Positions 48,080-57,592 are shown, counted from the stretch's first letter. The stretch: DNA of 64,000 nt from a bacterium (GCA_035505375.1 DATJQV010000083.1:52435-116434); one strand, 5' to 3'. Made by a program: numbers and translations. The notes: generated by a model from the letters alone, not told the origin.

Positions 48080-49807
48080 ATGACCATCCGCCGGACGTTC
48101 GAGCTCGTGACCGGCGCCTACCTTGTTGTCGCCACGGCGCTGGGCGTTGTCACCGGCTACCTGTTCTTCAACCAGCAGTACCTCAGGCAAGTCGAGCGCG
48201 CGCGGCTCGACTCCAATCTGCTGGCCGATGAACTGCGCCAGAGTTCGAGCGAGCTGCCCCTGCTGGCTCGGCTTTTCGTCGCGACCGGCGACGAAGACTA
48301 CCGGCAGCGCTACAACGATTTGCTGGCGCTCCGTGCTGGCGACCAGGCCGAGTCGGAGAACTACGCCCGGTTGTACTGGTACATAGTTGCGAACAAGCCC
48401 GAAGCGCCGCTGGTCGCATTGAGCGCCGACTTGCTGCGCCAGATGTTTGCCCGGCTCGATGTTGGCGCAGACGTTTTCGCGCAGCTCGATCAGGCTGGCG
48501 CCAGTTCCGATTCAGCAGTGAGTATCGAGCTGGCCGCGATGCACACCGCCAGGGGCGAGATGGCCGACGGCGCGGGCGGGTTTACAAAGACGGGTGAGCC
48601 GGACCCGGTCAAAGCCGCGGCGGCGTTGAGTGATTCGACCTACAATCGGCTCAAGACCGGGGCGACGCAGCCGCTGGACGACTTTGTGGCGCAAATCGAG
48701 GATCGCGCCACCGCTGCGATAGCCCGCTACCAGGGCCGCGCCGACTTGTGCTTTCGGCTGGGCGGAGCGCTGGTCGCCCTGCTGCTGGCCCTGACCCTTG
48801 TCTCGCTCGACACCTACCGGCAACGCATATCGGCGCCGGTGGTGAAGCTGCAGGGACAGACCCGAGGCGTGGCCGGCGACATCGACCGGCTGGCTGACAC
48901 GACCAGGGCAATATCGGAAGGGGACCTTTCCCGGTCGTTCGCAACCACTACGCCGCGGCTGGACATGAAGACGCGGGACGAGGTCGCCGACCTCGCACGC
49001 CTGCACGACTCCATGATATCGCGCCTGCAGGAGACCGGCGGCTCGATTGCCCGTGTGACCGCGGAACGGCACGACGACAACCTGAAGCTGGCCGAGCTGA
49101 ACAACCAGAAGAACGAGTTCCTTGGCATGGCCGCGCACGACCTGCGCAACCCGCTGGCGGTTTTCCTCGGTTTCACTGAGTTGATGCTCGACGGCAAGAT
49201 CGGCAAGCTCAGCGCGGAGCAGGAACAGGTGATAGCGGTGTTGAAGCGGGACAGCGATTTCATGCTTGGGCTGGTCGACAACCTCCTCGACGTGGCCAAG
49301 ATCGAGTCGGGCAAGGTAAACCTGGACTTGACGCCGGTTGACCTGGGCGCTCTGGCCGAGGAGAACGTTGCGTTCAATCGGCTGCTTGCCGAGAAGCACG
49401 ACGTGAAGCTCGCGCTCAGGCGACCGATCGACCTGCCGACACTGACTGTCGACCGGCCCAAAATCTGGCAGGTGTTCAACAACCTGCTGTCAAATGCGGT
49501 GAAGTTCTCCAGGCCCGGAACCATGACCACGATGGAGCTCACGCGGGTCGCCGGTGGCGTTACCATCGAGGTGCGCGACCAGGGCGCGGGCATCCCGCCC
49601 AATGAGATGGAATCGCTGTTCAAGCCATTCAGCCGCGGTAAGACCAAGCCGGTCGAAGGCGAGCGTAGCACCGGGCTGGGGCTCGTGATCGTGAAGAAGA
49701 TCGTCGAGAGCCACGGCGGAACCATCAAGGTCGAGTCGAAGGTCGGCGCCGGTTCGACGTTCACCGTGTTCCTGCCTGAATCGGGCCCGGTTATCTCCGC
49801 GGCTTGA
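48080..49807 (+). CDS. Membrane sensor histidine kinase
   Basis: The 575-residue kinase has TM1 (LVTGAYLVVATALGVVTGYL), an approximately 190-residue helical periplasmic sensor, TM2 (GGALVALLLALTLVSLD), HAMP, then the H-box AAHDLRNPLAVFLGFTELML, N-box NNLLSNAVKFS, G1 DQGAGIPP and G2 GLGLVIVKKIVESHGG. It should autophosphorylate on the H-box His and pass phosphate to a response regulator. None is encoded nearby, so it is an orphan. The start ATG 48080 has no strong ribosome site. Confidence 0.93.
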   Translation: MTIRRTFELVTGAYLVVATALGVVTGYLFFNQQYLRQVERARLDSNLLADELRQSSSELPLLARLFVATGDEDYRQRYNDLLALRAGDQAESENYARLYWYIVANKPEAPLVALSADLLRQMFARLDVGADVFAQLDQAGASSDSAVSIELAAMHTARGEMADGAGGFTKTGEPDPVKAAAALSDSTYNRLKTGATQPLDDFVAQIEDRATAAIARYQGRADLCFRLGGALVALLLALTLVSLDTYRQRISAPVVKLQGQTRGVAGDIDRLADTTRAISEGDLSRSFATTTPRLDMKTRDEVADLARLHDSMISRLQETGGSIARVTAERHDDNLKLAELNNQKNEFLGMAAHDLRNPLAVFLGFTELMLDGKIGKLSAEQEQVIAVLKRDSDFMLGLVDNLLDVAKIESGKVNLDLTPVDLGALAEENVAFNRLLAEKHDVKLALRRPIDLPTLTVDRPKIWQVFNNLLSNAVKFSRPGTMTTMELTRVAGGVTIEVRDQGAGIPPNEMESLFKPFSRGKTKPVEGERSTGLGLVIVKKIVESHGGTIKVESKVGAGSTFTVFLPESGPVISAA

Positions 49808-49825
49808 CCCTCTGATCTCGCTGGC

Positions 49826-49855
49826 TTGACAGCCAAGCGCTGCCGAGCGTATACT
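49826..49855 (+). promoter_or_regulatory. Promoter of the gene at 49882
   Basis: TTGACA (49826-49831), 18 bp, TATACT (49850-49855). Confidence 0.65.
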
Positions 49856-49881
49856 CTCATAATCTAAATCAGGAGGCAGCG

Positions 49882-50799
49882 GTGCAGAACGTCGTGCTGT
49901 CCATTGCTCTTGTCGTGACGGCGGCCTTGGCGCCCGGCGCATGCGTGGCGGGCAGCGAACCTGGCCTTTGCCGACCGGTCCCTGCCCCGAGACAACAGGC
50001 TCAAGGCTACGCCCACGGCAGCGGGCGCACGGCAGGCGCGGGTCTGGATGACACTACTGTCATCGTCTACGACGACGGCACTCCCCAGACCTGGTGGTGC
50101 TCGGACAAGGACTCATTCGGAGCGGCCGTGCGCTTCACGCCTGCGGCGTACCCGTGTTACGTGGTCGGTGCGCGGGCCGAAGTCGGATGCGACACGACCG
50201 CAGGCGGCCGGCAGGTCTACCTGCGCGTGTTCGACGACGACGGGATCGGTGGTCTGCCCGGCACGGTGCTGTACGAGCAGTTGCGCCGCGACGTCCCGCA
50301 GGGTCACGACACCGTCTTCCGCGACTACGATCTGACGTCACCCGTCACGATTGACTCGGGTGACTTCTATCTCTGTTTCTGGCAGAAGTCCTCCTTCAAT
50401 ATGTACTTCAGCTCCGACACTCATTTCGATTCGATGCCCCGCGAGTGGTGGTTCCTTCCTGGCCAGGGATGGGTCACGCCTTCGGGTATGGACGCGGCCG
50501 ACCACCTGATCCGGGCGCTCGTGCTCTACCCGACCGGGGTCGAAGAGAGCCTCAAGCCACAGGCCGCGAGCCGCACGCGCGGGCCGGCAATCGTCCGGAG
50601 CGTGCTGTTCCTGCCGAACGGCGCAAGCTCAAGCCCAGGCACAAGCTATCTGCTGGACATGTCGGGGCGAAAGGTGATGGACCTTCATCCCCGCGCGAAC
50701 GATGTGCGGGCGCTGGCGCCGGGGGTGTACTTTGTGCTTGAGGCGGTCAGCGGTCGGCCGTCAGCGGTTGGTGTCCGAAAGGTCGTCATCTCAAGATAG
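49882..50799 (+). CDS. Secreted protein with short sorting module
   Basis: AGGAGG (49871-49876) lies 5 nt before GTG 49882. The 305-residue protein has a signal peptide (VVLSIALVVTAALAPGACVA) and a beta-sandwich-like domain (TTVIVYDDGTPQTWWCSDKD, GARAEVGCDTTAGGRQVYLR, VFDDDGIGGLPGTVLYEQLR). This resembles domains that read gene products with 'D-D-G-x-P' stretches in surface proteins. It ends with the short sorting module (LLDMSGRKVMDLHPRANDVR, ALAPGVYFVLEA). Both loops of the module are repeat-derived (CAAGCN and GTCAGCGG types). Function unknown. Confidence 0.8.
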   Translation: MQNVVLSIALVVTAALAPGACVAGSEPGLCRPVPAPRQQAQGYAHGSGRTAGAGLDDTTVIVYDDGTPQTWWCSDKDSFGAAVRFTPAAYPCYVVGARAEVGCDTTAGGRQVYLRVFDDDGIGGLPGTVLYEQLRRDVPQGHDTVFRDYDLTSPVTIDSGDFYLCFWQKSSFNMYFSSDTHFDSMPREWWFLPGQGWVTPSGMDAADHLIRALVLYPTGVEESLKPQAASRTRGPAIVRSVLFLPNGASSSPGTSYLLDMSGRKVMDLHPRANDVRALAPGVYFVLEAVSGRPSAVGVRKVVISR

Positions 50800-50809
50800 G
50801 AGTATGGAA

Positions 50810-53500
50810 ATGAGACTTCGTACCGTGCCGGCTGTCATCTGCGTCATGGTTTCAACCGGACTTGCCCTCACGCCTCGCTTCAGCTCTGGTGACTTGGTCC
50901 GGCGGGTCGGGTCCGCGCGTTCCGGGCGGCCGGCTGTCAGCCACAAGCCATCGGCCATCGTCGGCGGCGAGTTTCTGCTGGACACCAGCAGCGTGCTCGT
51001 GCCGGCGCCCGGGTCTCAGAATGCACCTGCCATCGCCTTTGACGGAACGAACTATCTTGTGGCGTGGGAGGACCACCGCAGCGGAAGCTACGACATCTGC
51101 GCCGCGCGGGTGACGCCGCAAGGCGTGATTCTGGACCCATCGGGCTTCATGATCTCGGGCGCGCCGTTCGACCAGCGCCATCCTGCTATAGGCTTTGACG
51201 GCACTGACTTCCTCGTGGTGTGGCAGGACTACCGCAGAGGATTCGCCTACGACATCTACGGCGCGCGGGTAACTCAGCAGGGTACGGTGCTCGACGCGAA
51301 CGGCATTCCCATCTGCACGGAACCGAACGAACAGCAGAATCCCAGGGTCGCGTTCGGCGACTCGAACTACCTCGTCGTGTGGCAGGACAACCGCAACCTG
51401 CCGGATTCATCCGACATCTACGGCGCGCGGGTTACGCCCATGGGGCAGGTCCTTGACTCGAACGGCTTTGCCATCTCGACCTTCGCGCACGCCCAGTACA
51501 CACCGGCGATCGGCTTTGGCGGCACGAACTTCCTGGTGGCATGGCAGGACATGCGCGCTGCCGACAGTGTTTCGTACATCTATGCTACCCTGGTGACGCA
51601 GCAGGGCAGCGTGATTCTCCCCAATGGATTCCTGGTCTCGTATACGGCGAATGGCCAGTTCACTCCGGCCATGGCCTTCAACGGTACGAACTATCTCGTG
51701 GCGTGGCAGGACATGCGGGGCAGTTTCCCTCCCGAATTGGGGATTTACGGCGTGCGGGTGACGCCCGGGGGCATGGTGCTGGACAGCAATACCATTGGTA
51801 TCTGCACGGCATCGGGCGTGGAGTTGGTACCGGCGGTCGGGCTCGACAGCGCGAACTTCCTCGTGGTATGGCAGGAGGGCGGCGGCAGTTCCTCCGATAT
51901 CCACGGAACGCGTGTGTCGCCCGACGGAGCGGTGCTCGACCCCGGCGGCATCGTCGTCACGGCGGCGGCAAATGGCCAGGGCGCTCCGGCCATCAGCTTT
52001 GACGGCAGGAACGCCCTCGCCGTGTGGCAGGACGAGCGTAACAAGCCGGGGGAGCCTGACATTTACGGAGTGCGAGTGGCCCCCGGCGGGGGCGTCCTGG
52101 ATTCGTCCGGCCTGCTGATCACAGAGGCGGCGAGGGAAGAGCGTACCCCTGCCATCGGCTTTAACAATGCCAACTACCTTGTGGTGTGGGATGACCGCCG
52201 CGGCGGCTACTCCGACGTTTACGGTACGCGGGTAGCTTCCGGCGGCACGGTGCTCGATACCACTGAAATCGCCGTCTCGACCGCGGCGAATGACCAGGTC
52301 GCTCCCGCCGTAGCGCTCGGTGACTCGAACTACCTCGTCGTGTGGGAAGACTACCGCAGCGGCGACCTGGCTCACATCTATGGCACGCGAGTGACTCCCG
52401 GCGGCGAGGTGCTCGACCCATCCGGCATCCCCATCTCGCAGGCGACAGGCCAGCAAGACGCTCCTGCCATCGGCTCCAGCGGTGCGAACTACCTCGTAGT
52501 CTGGCAGGACGGCCGCGACACCACCTCCCACATTTACGGAGCGCGGGTTACGCCGCAAGGCACGGTGCTCGACCCGTCAGGCATTGCCATTTCCGAGGTC
52601 ACCAACCGGCAGTGCTCTCCTGTGGTCGGCTTTGACGGCACGAATTACCTCGTGGTCTGGCAAGATGAACGCCGGAGTGACAGCACCTTCTTTGATATCT
52701 ACGGCGCGCGGGTGACGCCCGGAGGCAACGTGCTTGACCCCTCGGGTATTGCGATTGCGAAGGAACCGGAGAACCAGGAGAATCCCGCCCTTGCCTTCAG
52801 CGGTGCGAACTATCTCGTAGTCTGGGAAGACTACCGACGCAGCATCTACTCGGACATCTACGGGGCTCGGGTGACGCCCGGGGGTGGCGTACTTGACCCA
52901 TCGGGCATTGCCATCTCGACGGCGGAATGGAACCAGCTCGACCCGGCTCTTGCCTTCGACGGCGCGAACTACCTCGTACTCTGGGAAGACCAATGCAACA
53001 GCGGCGCGCCCGACATCTACGGAACGCGGGTGTCGCAGGGCGGGTCGGTTTTCGACTACGGGCGGGTCGTACAGCAGGAAGGAGTACAGTCGCACCTGGC
53101 GATGACGCGAGGTCCCGGCGGCGAGTTGTTCCTCGTGTATGAAGGCTGGGCCGGGACGATCGGGAACAAGACCTACAACACTGACCGGATCTGGGGAGAC
53201 TTCAACCCGACGCCGGGACAAGGCATCGAGGAATTGGCGAATAGCGAACGGCGATTGGCGAATGGCGGAGCCACCATCGTCCGCGGTGTGCTGTTCCTGC
53301 CGAAAATGGGGACCGTACCTTCAGGGACTGTCCCCACTTTCGGCCCCACGCTGCTGGACATAAGCGGCCGCAAGGTGCTCGACCTTCACCCCGGCGCGAA
53401 CGACGTGAGTCATCTTGCGCCCGGTGTCTACTTTGTGCGGCCGGCGTCAGGCGTGAAGCGTGAGGCGCCGCGCGTCACGAAGGTCGTGGTGACGAGGTGA
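50810..53500 (+). CDS. Large secreted repeat protein with short sorting module
   Basis: GGAG lies 7 nt before ATG 50810. The 896-residue protein has a signal peptide (TVPAVICVMVSTGLALT) and 13 repeats of about 55 residues of the form PAIGFDGTNYLVVWQDYRxG, xxDIYGARVTPGGxVLDPSG, IAIS. Each has two to three beta strands, so one or two propellers are likely. Only the first and last repeats diverge much. The short sorting module follows (LLDISGRKVLDLHPGANDVS). Its first loop holds a palindrome (53300-53341), preceded by a GCGAATAGCGAACGGCGATT repeat. It is probably surface-exposed. The ligand is unknown. Confidence 0.82.
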   Translation: MRLRTVPAVICVMVSTGLALTPRFSSGDLVRRVGSARSGRPAVSHKPSAIVGGEFLLDTSSVLVPAPGSQNAPAIAFDGTNYLVAWEDHRSGSYDICAARVTPQGVILDPSGFMISGAPFDQRHPAIGFDGTDFLVVWQDYRRGFAYDIYGARVTQQGTVLDANGIPICTEPNEQQNPRVAFGDSNYLVVWQDNRNLPDSSDIYGARVTPMGQVLDSNGFAISTFAHAQYTPAIGFGGTNFLVAWQDMRAADSVSYIYATLVTQQGSVILPNGFLVSYTANGQFTPAMAFNGTNYLVAWQDMRGSFPPELGIYGVRVTPGGMVLDSNTIGICTASGVELVPAVGLDSANFLVVWQEGGGSSSDIHGTRVSPDGAVLDPGGIVVTAAANGQGAPAISFDGRNALAVWQDERNKPGEPDIYGVRVAPGGGVLDSSGLLITEAAREERTPAIGFNNANYLVVWDDRRGGYSDVYGTRVASGGTVLDTTEIAVSTAANDQVAPAVALGDSNYLVVWEDYRSGDLAHIYGTRVTPGGEVLDPSGIPISQATGQQDAPAIGSSGANYLVVWQDGRDTTSHIYGARVTPQGTVLDPSGIAISEVTNRQCSPVVGFDGTNYLVVWQDERRSDSTFFDIYGARVTPGGNVLDPSGIAIAKEPENQENPALAFSGANYLVVWEDYRRSIYSDIYGARVTPGGGVLDPSGIAISTAEWNQLDPALAFDGANYLVLWEDQCNSGAPDIYGTRVSQGGSVFDYGRVVQQEGVQSHLAMTRGPGGELFLVYEGWAGTIGNKTYNTDRIWGDFNPTPGQGIEELANSERRLANGGATIVRGVLFLPKMGTVPSGTVPTFGPTLLDISGRKVLDLHPGANDVSHLAPGVYFVRPASGVKREAPRVTKVVVTR
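53300..53341 (+). repeat. In-frame palindrome in the sorting module
   Basis: CCGAAAATGGGGACCGTACC-TTCA-GGGACTGTCCCCACTTTCGG codes for the loop P-K-M-G-T-V-P-S-G-T-V-P-T-F-G. Confidence 0.75.
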
Positions 53501-53857
53501 GCCAGTAGCAGACAGAAGGCAGTAGACAGTAGACAGGGCAGGGGCGGCCGCAGCGCCGCCCCGTGTCTTTCGCGTGCGGCCCTCGCCGAGGCAGCAGGAC
53601 CCGTCTGTGGATGTCCGCTCCGGCTCATCTTCATCCGGCCTCGTGGTTCGCGCCCGGCAACCCAATCTTCCGGAATCTGTGGAATCTGTAGATGTCTGCT
53701 TCGGCTCGGTTTCATTCCGTTTTCGTGTCTTCGTGGCCATCAACTTCGGAATCAGGGCGGCTTGACTGGCAGCGGAAGACAGACTCCCAATCCCTGGTCC
53801 CCGACCCCTGACCCCCGATCCCCGACCCCTAGCCTCTGGCCCCAACCGAGCCGCCGC
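53501..53857 (+). repeat. Repeat-rich gap before the regulator gene
   Basis: AGTAGACAGTAGACAGGGCA-type repeats, a hairpin (53541-53562), a plain stretch, then CCCCGACCCCTGACCCCCGA-type repeats (53795-53840). No gene. Confidence 0.6.
53541..53562 (+). terminator. GC-rich hairpin
   Basis: GGGGCGGC-CGCAGC-GCCGCCCC then GTGTCTTT. Confidence 0.6.
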
Positions 53858-53885
53858 TTGACTTGGCAAGGGTCAGGACTATGCT
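53858..53885 (+). promoter_or_regulatory. Promoter of the AAA+ regulator gene
   Basis: TTGACT (53858-53863), 16 bp, TATGCT (53880-53885). The leader is about 9 nt, with no Shine-Dalgarno sequence. A half-conserved operator (53895-53912, right arm GTGGCACA) overlaps the start codon. Confidence 0.65.
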
Positions 53886-53900
53886 GACCACTGTTCCATC

Positions 53901-56690
53901 ATGAGTGGCACAACTGACGCACCGGACAAGGTACAGGCGCTGCGCGCACAGTTGGCCGCGGCCACGACGCCGGCAGAACGGGTCGAGGCTGCTCTGCTCC
54001 TTGCCGAGGCGCTCTGGCTCAGCGACCCGGTTGCTGCCAGACCGCTGCTGGAACAAGTTCTGGCCGAAGCCGACGCTGCCGGCCGACCCAAGGACAAAGG
54101 CAGGGCCGCATACGTGCTCGGCGAACTGCTCCGCCGCGCCGGCGACCTGGGTGGTGCGACGCGTTGTGCTGAGACTGTGTTCCAGGTCGCGGACGCAACC
54201 GCGGACCGTCTCTCACGTGCGAAGGGACTCAACCTCCTCGGCATCATCCACCGGGACCGCAGCGAGTTTCAAGCTGCGCTTGACTGCTTCAAAGAGTTCC
54301 TGGAAATCACCCGCCAAACCGGGTCCCGGCAGGGAGAACGGATTGCACTGAATGAGCTTGCCGGAGTCTATGGCCTACAGGGTGAGTTTGACGAGGCGCT
54401 GGCCTGCTACCAGCAGTGCCTGAAAGTAAGCAACGAAGTCGAAGACGCGCACGGCAAGGCCATCGCCCTGCACAACATCGGCTGGACTCTTGCAGCCATG
54501 GGCCGTTGGGTCGAGGCGACCCAGAACTTCTACCGAGTGATGGAGCTTTGTGAAGACCACGGGCTCTCCGACCCGCTTGATGCGGCACGAATGGCGCTTG
54601 GGGAACTGTCACTAAAGCGGTCCGATTACGAGGACGCCGCCCTCATGTTTCGCACCGTAGCCGAGGGAGAGCGGGAAAAGCAGCGTTCAGGGCGAATGTA
54701 CAGAGAGGCGCTGTCCAACCTGGGCTGGACCCACTTCCTCGGCGGGGACCTTGCTAAGGCGCAAGAGCTGCTCAACGAAGCCACACTGCTGTGCGAAGCG
54801 GCCAAAGACCGAAAGGTGCTTGCGGCTCTGAGCCGTCGCCGGGCCGAAATTGCACTGGCTCAGGGCCGGCTCGAAGCAGCAGGCGATCTGCTGGCTCAGG
54901 CCGAGCACCACGCGACCGACCTGAATCTGAAAACAGAACAAGGCGAGGTAATGCGCGTTCAGGCGCTCCTGTCTGCGGCCCGTGGCGCATCGGACCACGC
55001 TCTTGAACTCTTCAATCGTTCCGAGGTCAAGCTGGAACCTCTCGGGGACACATTTGAGCTCGCGCTCACGCGACTGCAGCACGGACGAGAGCTCCTGGCA
55101 GCGAATCGGCCTGAAGAGGCCCGGCTAAGGCTCCAAGCCGCGGCTCAAACGTTCCGCCGTCTCGCCGTCGTGGCCGAGGCCGAAGAGGCGAGCCGGCTGC
55201 TTTACCGCATCGAGATGCAAACCGACCTCAATTCCGCCCTGCTCCAGGCGATGCTCAGTATCACCACGCTTGGGCTAGCGCCCGAGCAGTTCATTGAGCG
55301 CGCCCTCTCGATGCTCTGCGACAACATGCGGTTTGAGCAGGGCGCGGTGCTTATCGACGGCAGTCCGGTCGCGACCCTCGGCAACCCGGACCTGACGGTC
55401 AGGGGTCAGGGGTTAGGGGCCAGGGGTCAGGAACACGGAAACCGAATAGAGCAGAATTCAGAAACCAGAGACCAGAAACAAGAATTGACGAGGAACGAGG
55501 AACGAGGGACGCCCTCCGGCCTCGAACAGACCGACCTTGAGCTGCTGCTGCCGGTGAGACAAGCCGAGGCCGTGGTCGGTCTCATCGTGCTCAGGCGCTC
55601 CCTGCCGCTGAAGGAGCGAGTCAATCCGGAAGCGCTGGAGGTCGTGTCCGGCACGCTTGCGCCCGCGCTTGCGAAACTGGGGAAGCTCAGGGCCATCGAA
55701 TCCGACACTGCGGTGCGGATACCGGGGCTGCGGTTCAGAGGCGTTGTAGGTCGGAATCGCGTCGTGCTCGACGTGCTCAGTCTCGCCGTGCGAATGGCTG
55801 CGCCCCGCGTTCAGGTGCTCATACGCGGGGAAAGCGGCACGGGCAAGGAACTAATCGCCCGCGCCCTGCACGAGTCGGGCCCTCGCGCCGACCATCCCTT
55901 TGTAACGGTCAACTGCGCGGCCGTGCCGGAAAGTCTGCTCGAAGCCGAGTTCTTCGGGGTCGAAGCAGGCGCGGCTACAGGTGTCGTTGCGCGGCCGGGC
56001 AAGTTTGAGCTGGCGGGCAAAGGGACCATCTTCCTGGACGAAATCGGAGACATGGCCCTGAACTTGCAGGGAAAGCTGCTGCGGGCAATCGACAGCAAGA
56101 CGGTCATGCGCGTCGGCGGAACGAAGGAAACGCCCATCGAGGCTCGCGTTGTCGCGGCAACGAACATGGACCTCGACCTGCGCGAACGTCAGGGCCTGTT
56201 CCGGCGCGACCTGCTGTACCGGCTCAACACGGTTCAACTTGCTCTGCCGCCATTGCGTGAGCGGCCAGAAGACATACCTGCGCTGACGCAGTTCTTCATC
56301 ACTCGCGCGGCCCAGGAATACGGCCGGTCTGTCAACGGTGCGAGCGACGAGGTCCTGACTCTCTTTGCCGCTTTCCCTTGGCCCGGCAACGTCCGTCAGC
56401 TCCAACACGTAGTCGAGAGGGCAGCGATTGTCTGCGACGGCGATGAGCTCCAGACGACCAACCTTCCGCCTGAGTTCAGGCAATCCGGAGCCGAATTGAC
56501 CGGGCACACGCCTGGGGACCTCCACGCCAAGTTCCGCGAAGAGACGGACGGTTCAGAGAGGGCGTTGCTTATTGGCGCCCTTAGGGAAGCGGATGGGAAC
56601 ATCTCCAAAGCCAGCAGACTTGCAGGTCTCAGCCGCAGCCAATTCTATCGCCTGCTGCGCAAACACAACATAGACAACAACCCCGACTAG
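53901..56690 (+). CDS. TPR / AAA+ / Fis transcription regulator with degenerate GAFTGA loop
   Basis: The 929-residue protein has N-terminal TPR repeats (about 1-430, e.g. QGEFDEALACYQQCLKVSNE), a GAF-like region (440-600), an AAA+ domain (625-850) and a C-terminal Fis helix-turn-helix (NISKASRLAGLSRSQFYRLL). The ATPase motifs are intact: Walker A GESGTGKE, Walker B TIFLDEIGD, FRRDLLYRLN, FPWPGNVRQLQ. The sigma54-contacting GAFTGA loop reads GAATGV, so normal sigma54 activation is unlikely. A repeat-derived segment (55398-55500, RGQGLGARGQEHGNRIEQNS) interrupts the GAF-like region. It may control the TGTGTCAT sites downstream (56733-56842) and itself. Confidence 0.9.
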   Translation: MSGTTDAPDKVQALRAQLAAATTPAERVEAALLLAEALWLSDPVAARPLLEQVLAEADAAGRPKDKGRAAYVLGELLRRAGDLGGATRCAETVFQVADATADRLSRAKGLNLLGIIHRDRSEFQAALDCFKEFLEITRQTGSRQGERIALNELAGVYGLQGEFDEALACYQQCLKVSNEVEDAHGKAIALHNIGWTLAAMGRWVEATQNFYRVMELCEDHGLSDPLDAARMALGELSLKRSDYEDAALMFRTVAEGEREKQRSGRMYREALSNLGWTHFLGGDLAKAQELLNEATLLCEAAKDRKVLAALSRRRAEIALAQGRLEAAGDLLAQAEHHATDLNLKTEQGEVMRVQALLSAARGASDHALELFNRSEVKLEPLGDTFELALTRLQHGRELLAANRPEEARLRLQAAAQTFRRLAVVAEAEEASRLLYRIEMQTDLNSALLQAMLSITTLGLAPEQFIERALSMLCDNMRFEQGAVLIDGSPVATLGNPDLTVRGQGLGARGQEHGNRIEQNSETRDQKQELTRNEERGTPSGLEQTDLELLLPVRQAEAVVGLIVLRRSLPLKERVNPEALEVVSGTLAPALAKLGKLRAIESDTAVRIPGLRFRGVVGRNRVVLDVLSLAVRMAAPRVQVLIRGESGTGKELIARALHESGPRADHPFVTVNCAAVPESLLEAEFFGVEAGAATGVVARPGKFELAGKGTIFLDEIGDMALNLQGKLLRAIDSKTVMRVGGTKETPIEARVVAATNMDLDLRERQGLFRRDLLYRLNTVQLALPPLRERPEDIPALTQFFITRAAQEYGRSVNGASDEVLTLFAAFPWPGNVRQLQHVVERAAIVCDGDELQTTNLPPEFRQSGAELTGHTPGDLHAKFREETDGSERALLIGALREADGNISKASRLAGLSRSQFYRLLRKHNIDNNPD
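55398..55512 (+). repeat. In-frame short-period repeats inside the regulator gene
   Basis: GGTCAGGGGTTAGGGGCCAG-type (period about 8), AGAATTCAGAAACCAGAGAC-type and GAGGAACGAGGAACGAGGGA-type tracts. They are open in frame and match families seen intergenically at 53795 and 12360. Confidence 0.7.
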
Positions 56691-56732
56691 CTGTTCCGGG
56701 GAACAATCCCAGCGCCGTACAGTTCCTGAACC

Positions 56733-56842
56733 TGTGTCATGGATGACACAATGCGTCATTCGTGACACACATGTCAACAACTAGCTGAAGACGGCTGGCT
56801 TACAGAGCTCCCCGTAGTTACTACTGTGTCACGGATGGCACA
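56733..56842 (+). promoter_or_regulatory. Cluster of three TGTGTCAT-N2-RTGACACA operator-like sites
   Basis: Site 1: TGTGTCATGGATGACACA (56733-56750), a perfect 8-bp inverted repeat. Site 2: TGCGTCATTCGTGACACA (56752-56769). Site 3: TGTGTCACGGATGGCACA (56825-56842). They lie after the Fis-type regulator gene and before the gene at 56948. A weaker copy lies on the regulator's own start. Confidence 0.65.
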
Positions 56843-56947
56843 ACTCCGCGTCCTCTCCTGAAAGCCCGAGATCGCGCGCCCGCCTGATATGCTCTGATTT
56901 CCGCCTCTCATCGGCTACTGGAACACTTCCTGCTTTTACATCCCGCG

Positions 56948-57490
56948 ATGTTAGTCCAGATGAAGAGCTTTGTTGACGTAGGAGCAAGAGCTCGGGAACT
57001 CGGTTGCCGGGTTCCGGTCGTAATCGCTCTTCTTCCCGGCAACTTCTCCACGGCAGCCAATGCCGGCGAGTTCCGTTACCATCCAGCCACCCCGTACATA
57101 CGCTCAGCCTGGCAGAGGGTCAACATGCGCGACGAAGGCCCGTCCGGAGCAGGGTTCGGGGATCAGGGCTCAGGGGTCAGCTCCGGAATCCGAACCCCAG
57201 CCCCTAATCCCCAGCCCCTAGCCCCTTCTGTGTCAACCAACGTCCCGCTCGCGGTCTTCTTCGGGCCCGGCCTGCTGCTGGACGCCCCGGACCGTCTGAC
57301 AGTCGCTCTGGCCATGGTCTTGAGGGTGTTTGCGAACGACCCTCACTGTGCGAGTCCCAGAGATGTCCCATTGGATGTCGTGGTCGAACGACCGGGCGGG
57401 AATGGCTGCGCCTGTGTTGAATACCGTGGCGATGCCTGTGAGCTTTCGGAACTGGCAAGAGCCGTGCGGGAAGTCTGGGCCGGAGAATGA
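56948..57490 (+). CDS. Hypothetical protein with repeat-derived insert
   Basis: The 180-residue frame has two protein-like parts. The first is MKSFVDVGARARELGCRVPV, VIALLPGNFSTAANAGEFRY. The second is VPLAVFFGPGLLLDAPDRLT, VALAMVLRVFANDP, CACVEYRGDACELSELARAV. They are split by a palindromic GGGGATCAGGGGCTCAGGGG / CCCCTAATCCCCAGCCCCTA tract (57150-57225) coding for G-F-G-D-Q-G-S-G-V-S-S-G. I recognise no family. The operator cluster upstream suggests control by the neighbouring regulator. The start has no good ribosome site. Confidence 0.5.
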   Translation: MLVQMKSFVDVGARARELGCRVPVVIALLPGNFSTAANAGEFRYHPATPYIRSAWQRVNMRDEGPSGAGFGDQGSGVSSGIRTPAPNPQPLAPSVSTNVPLAVFFGPGLLLDAPDRLTVALAMVLRVFANDPHCASPRDVPLDVVVERPGGNGCACVEYRGDACELSELARAVREVWAGE

Positions 57491-57522
57491 ACCGGCCTGG
57501 ACTGCAATCACATGAAAGGTGG

Positions 57523-57550
57523 TTGACATGCCCACCGCGAGTCATAGACT
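57523..57550 (+). promoter_or_regulatory. Promoter of the BNR-protein operon
   Basis: TTGACA (57523-57528), 16 bp, TAGACT (57545-57550). Confidence 0.7.
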
Positions 57551-57592
57551 TACGATGAGTGCGGTTCATGGTAATTCATACAGGATGTTGAG

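Noticed and set aside
56733..56948. Sigma54 promoter near the Fis-type regulator
   Set aside because: No TGGCAC-N5-TTGC match found; the regulator has also lost the GAFTGA loop.
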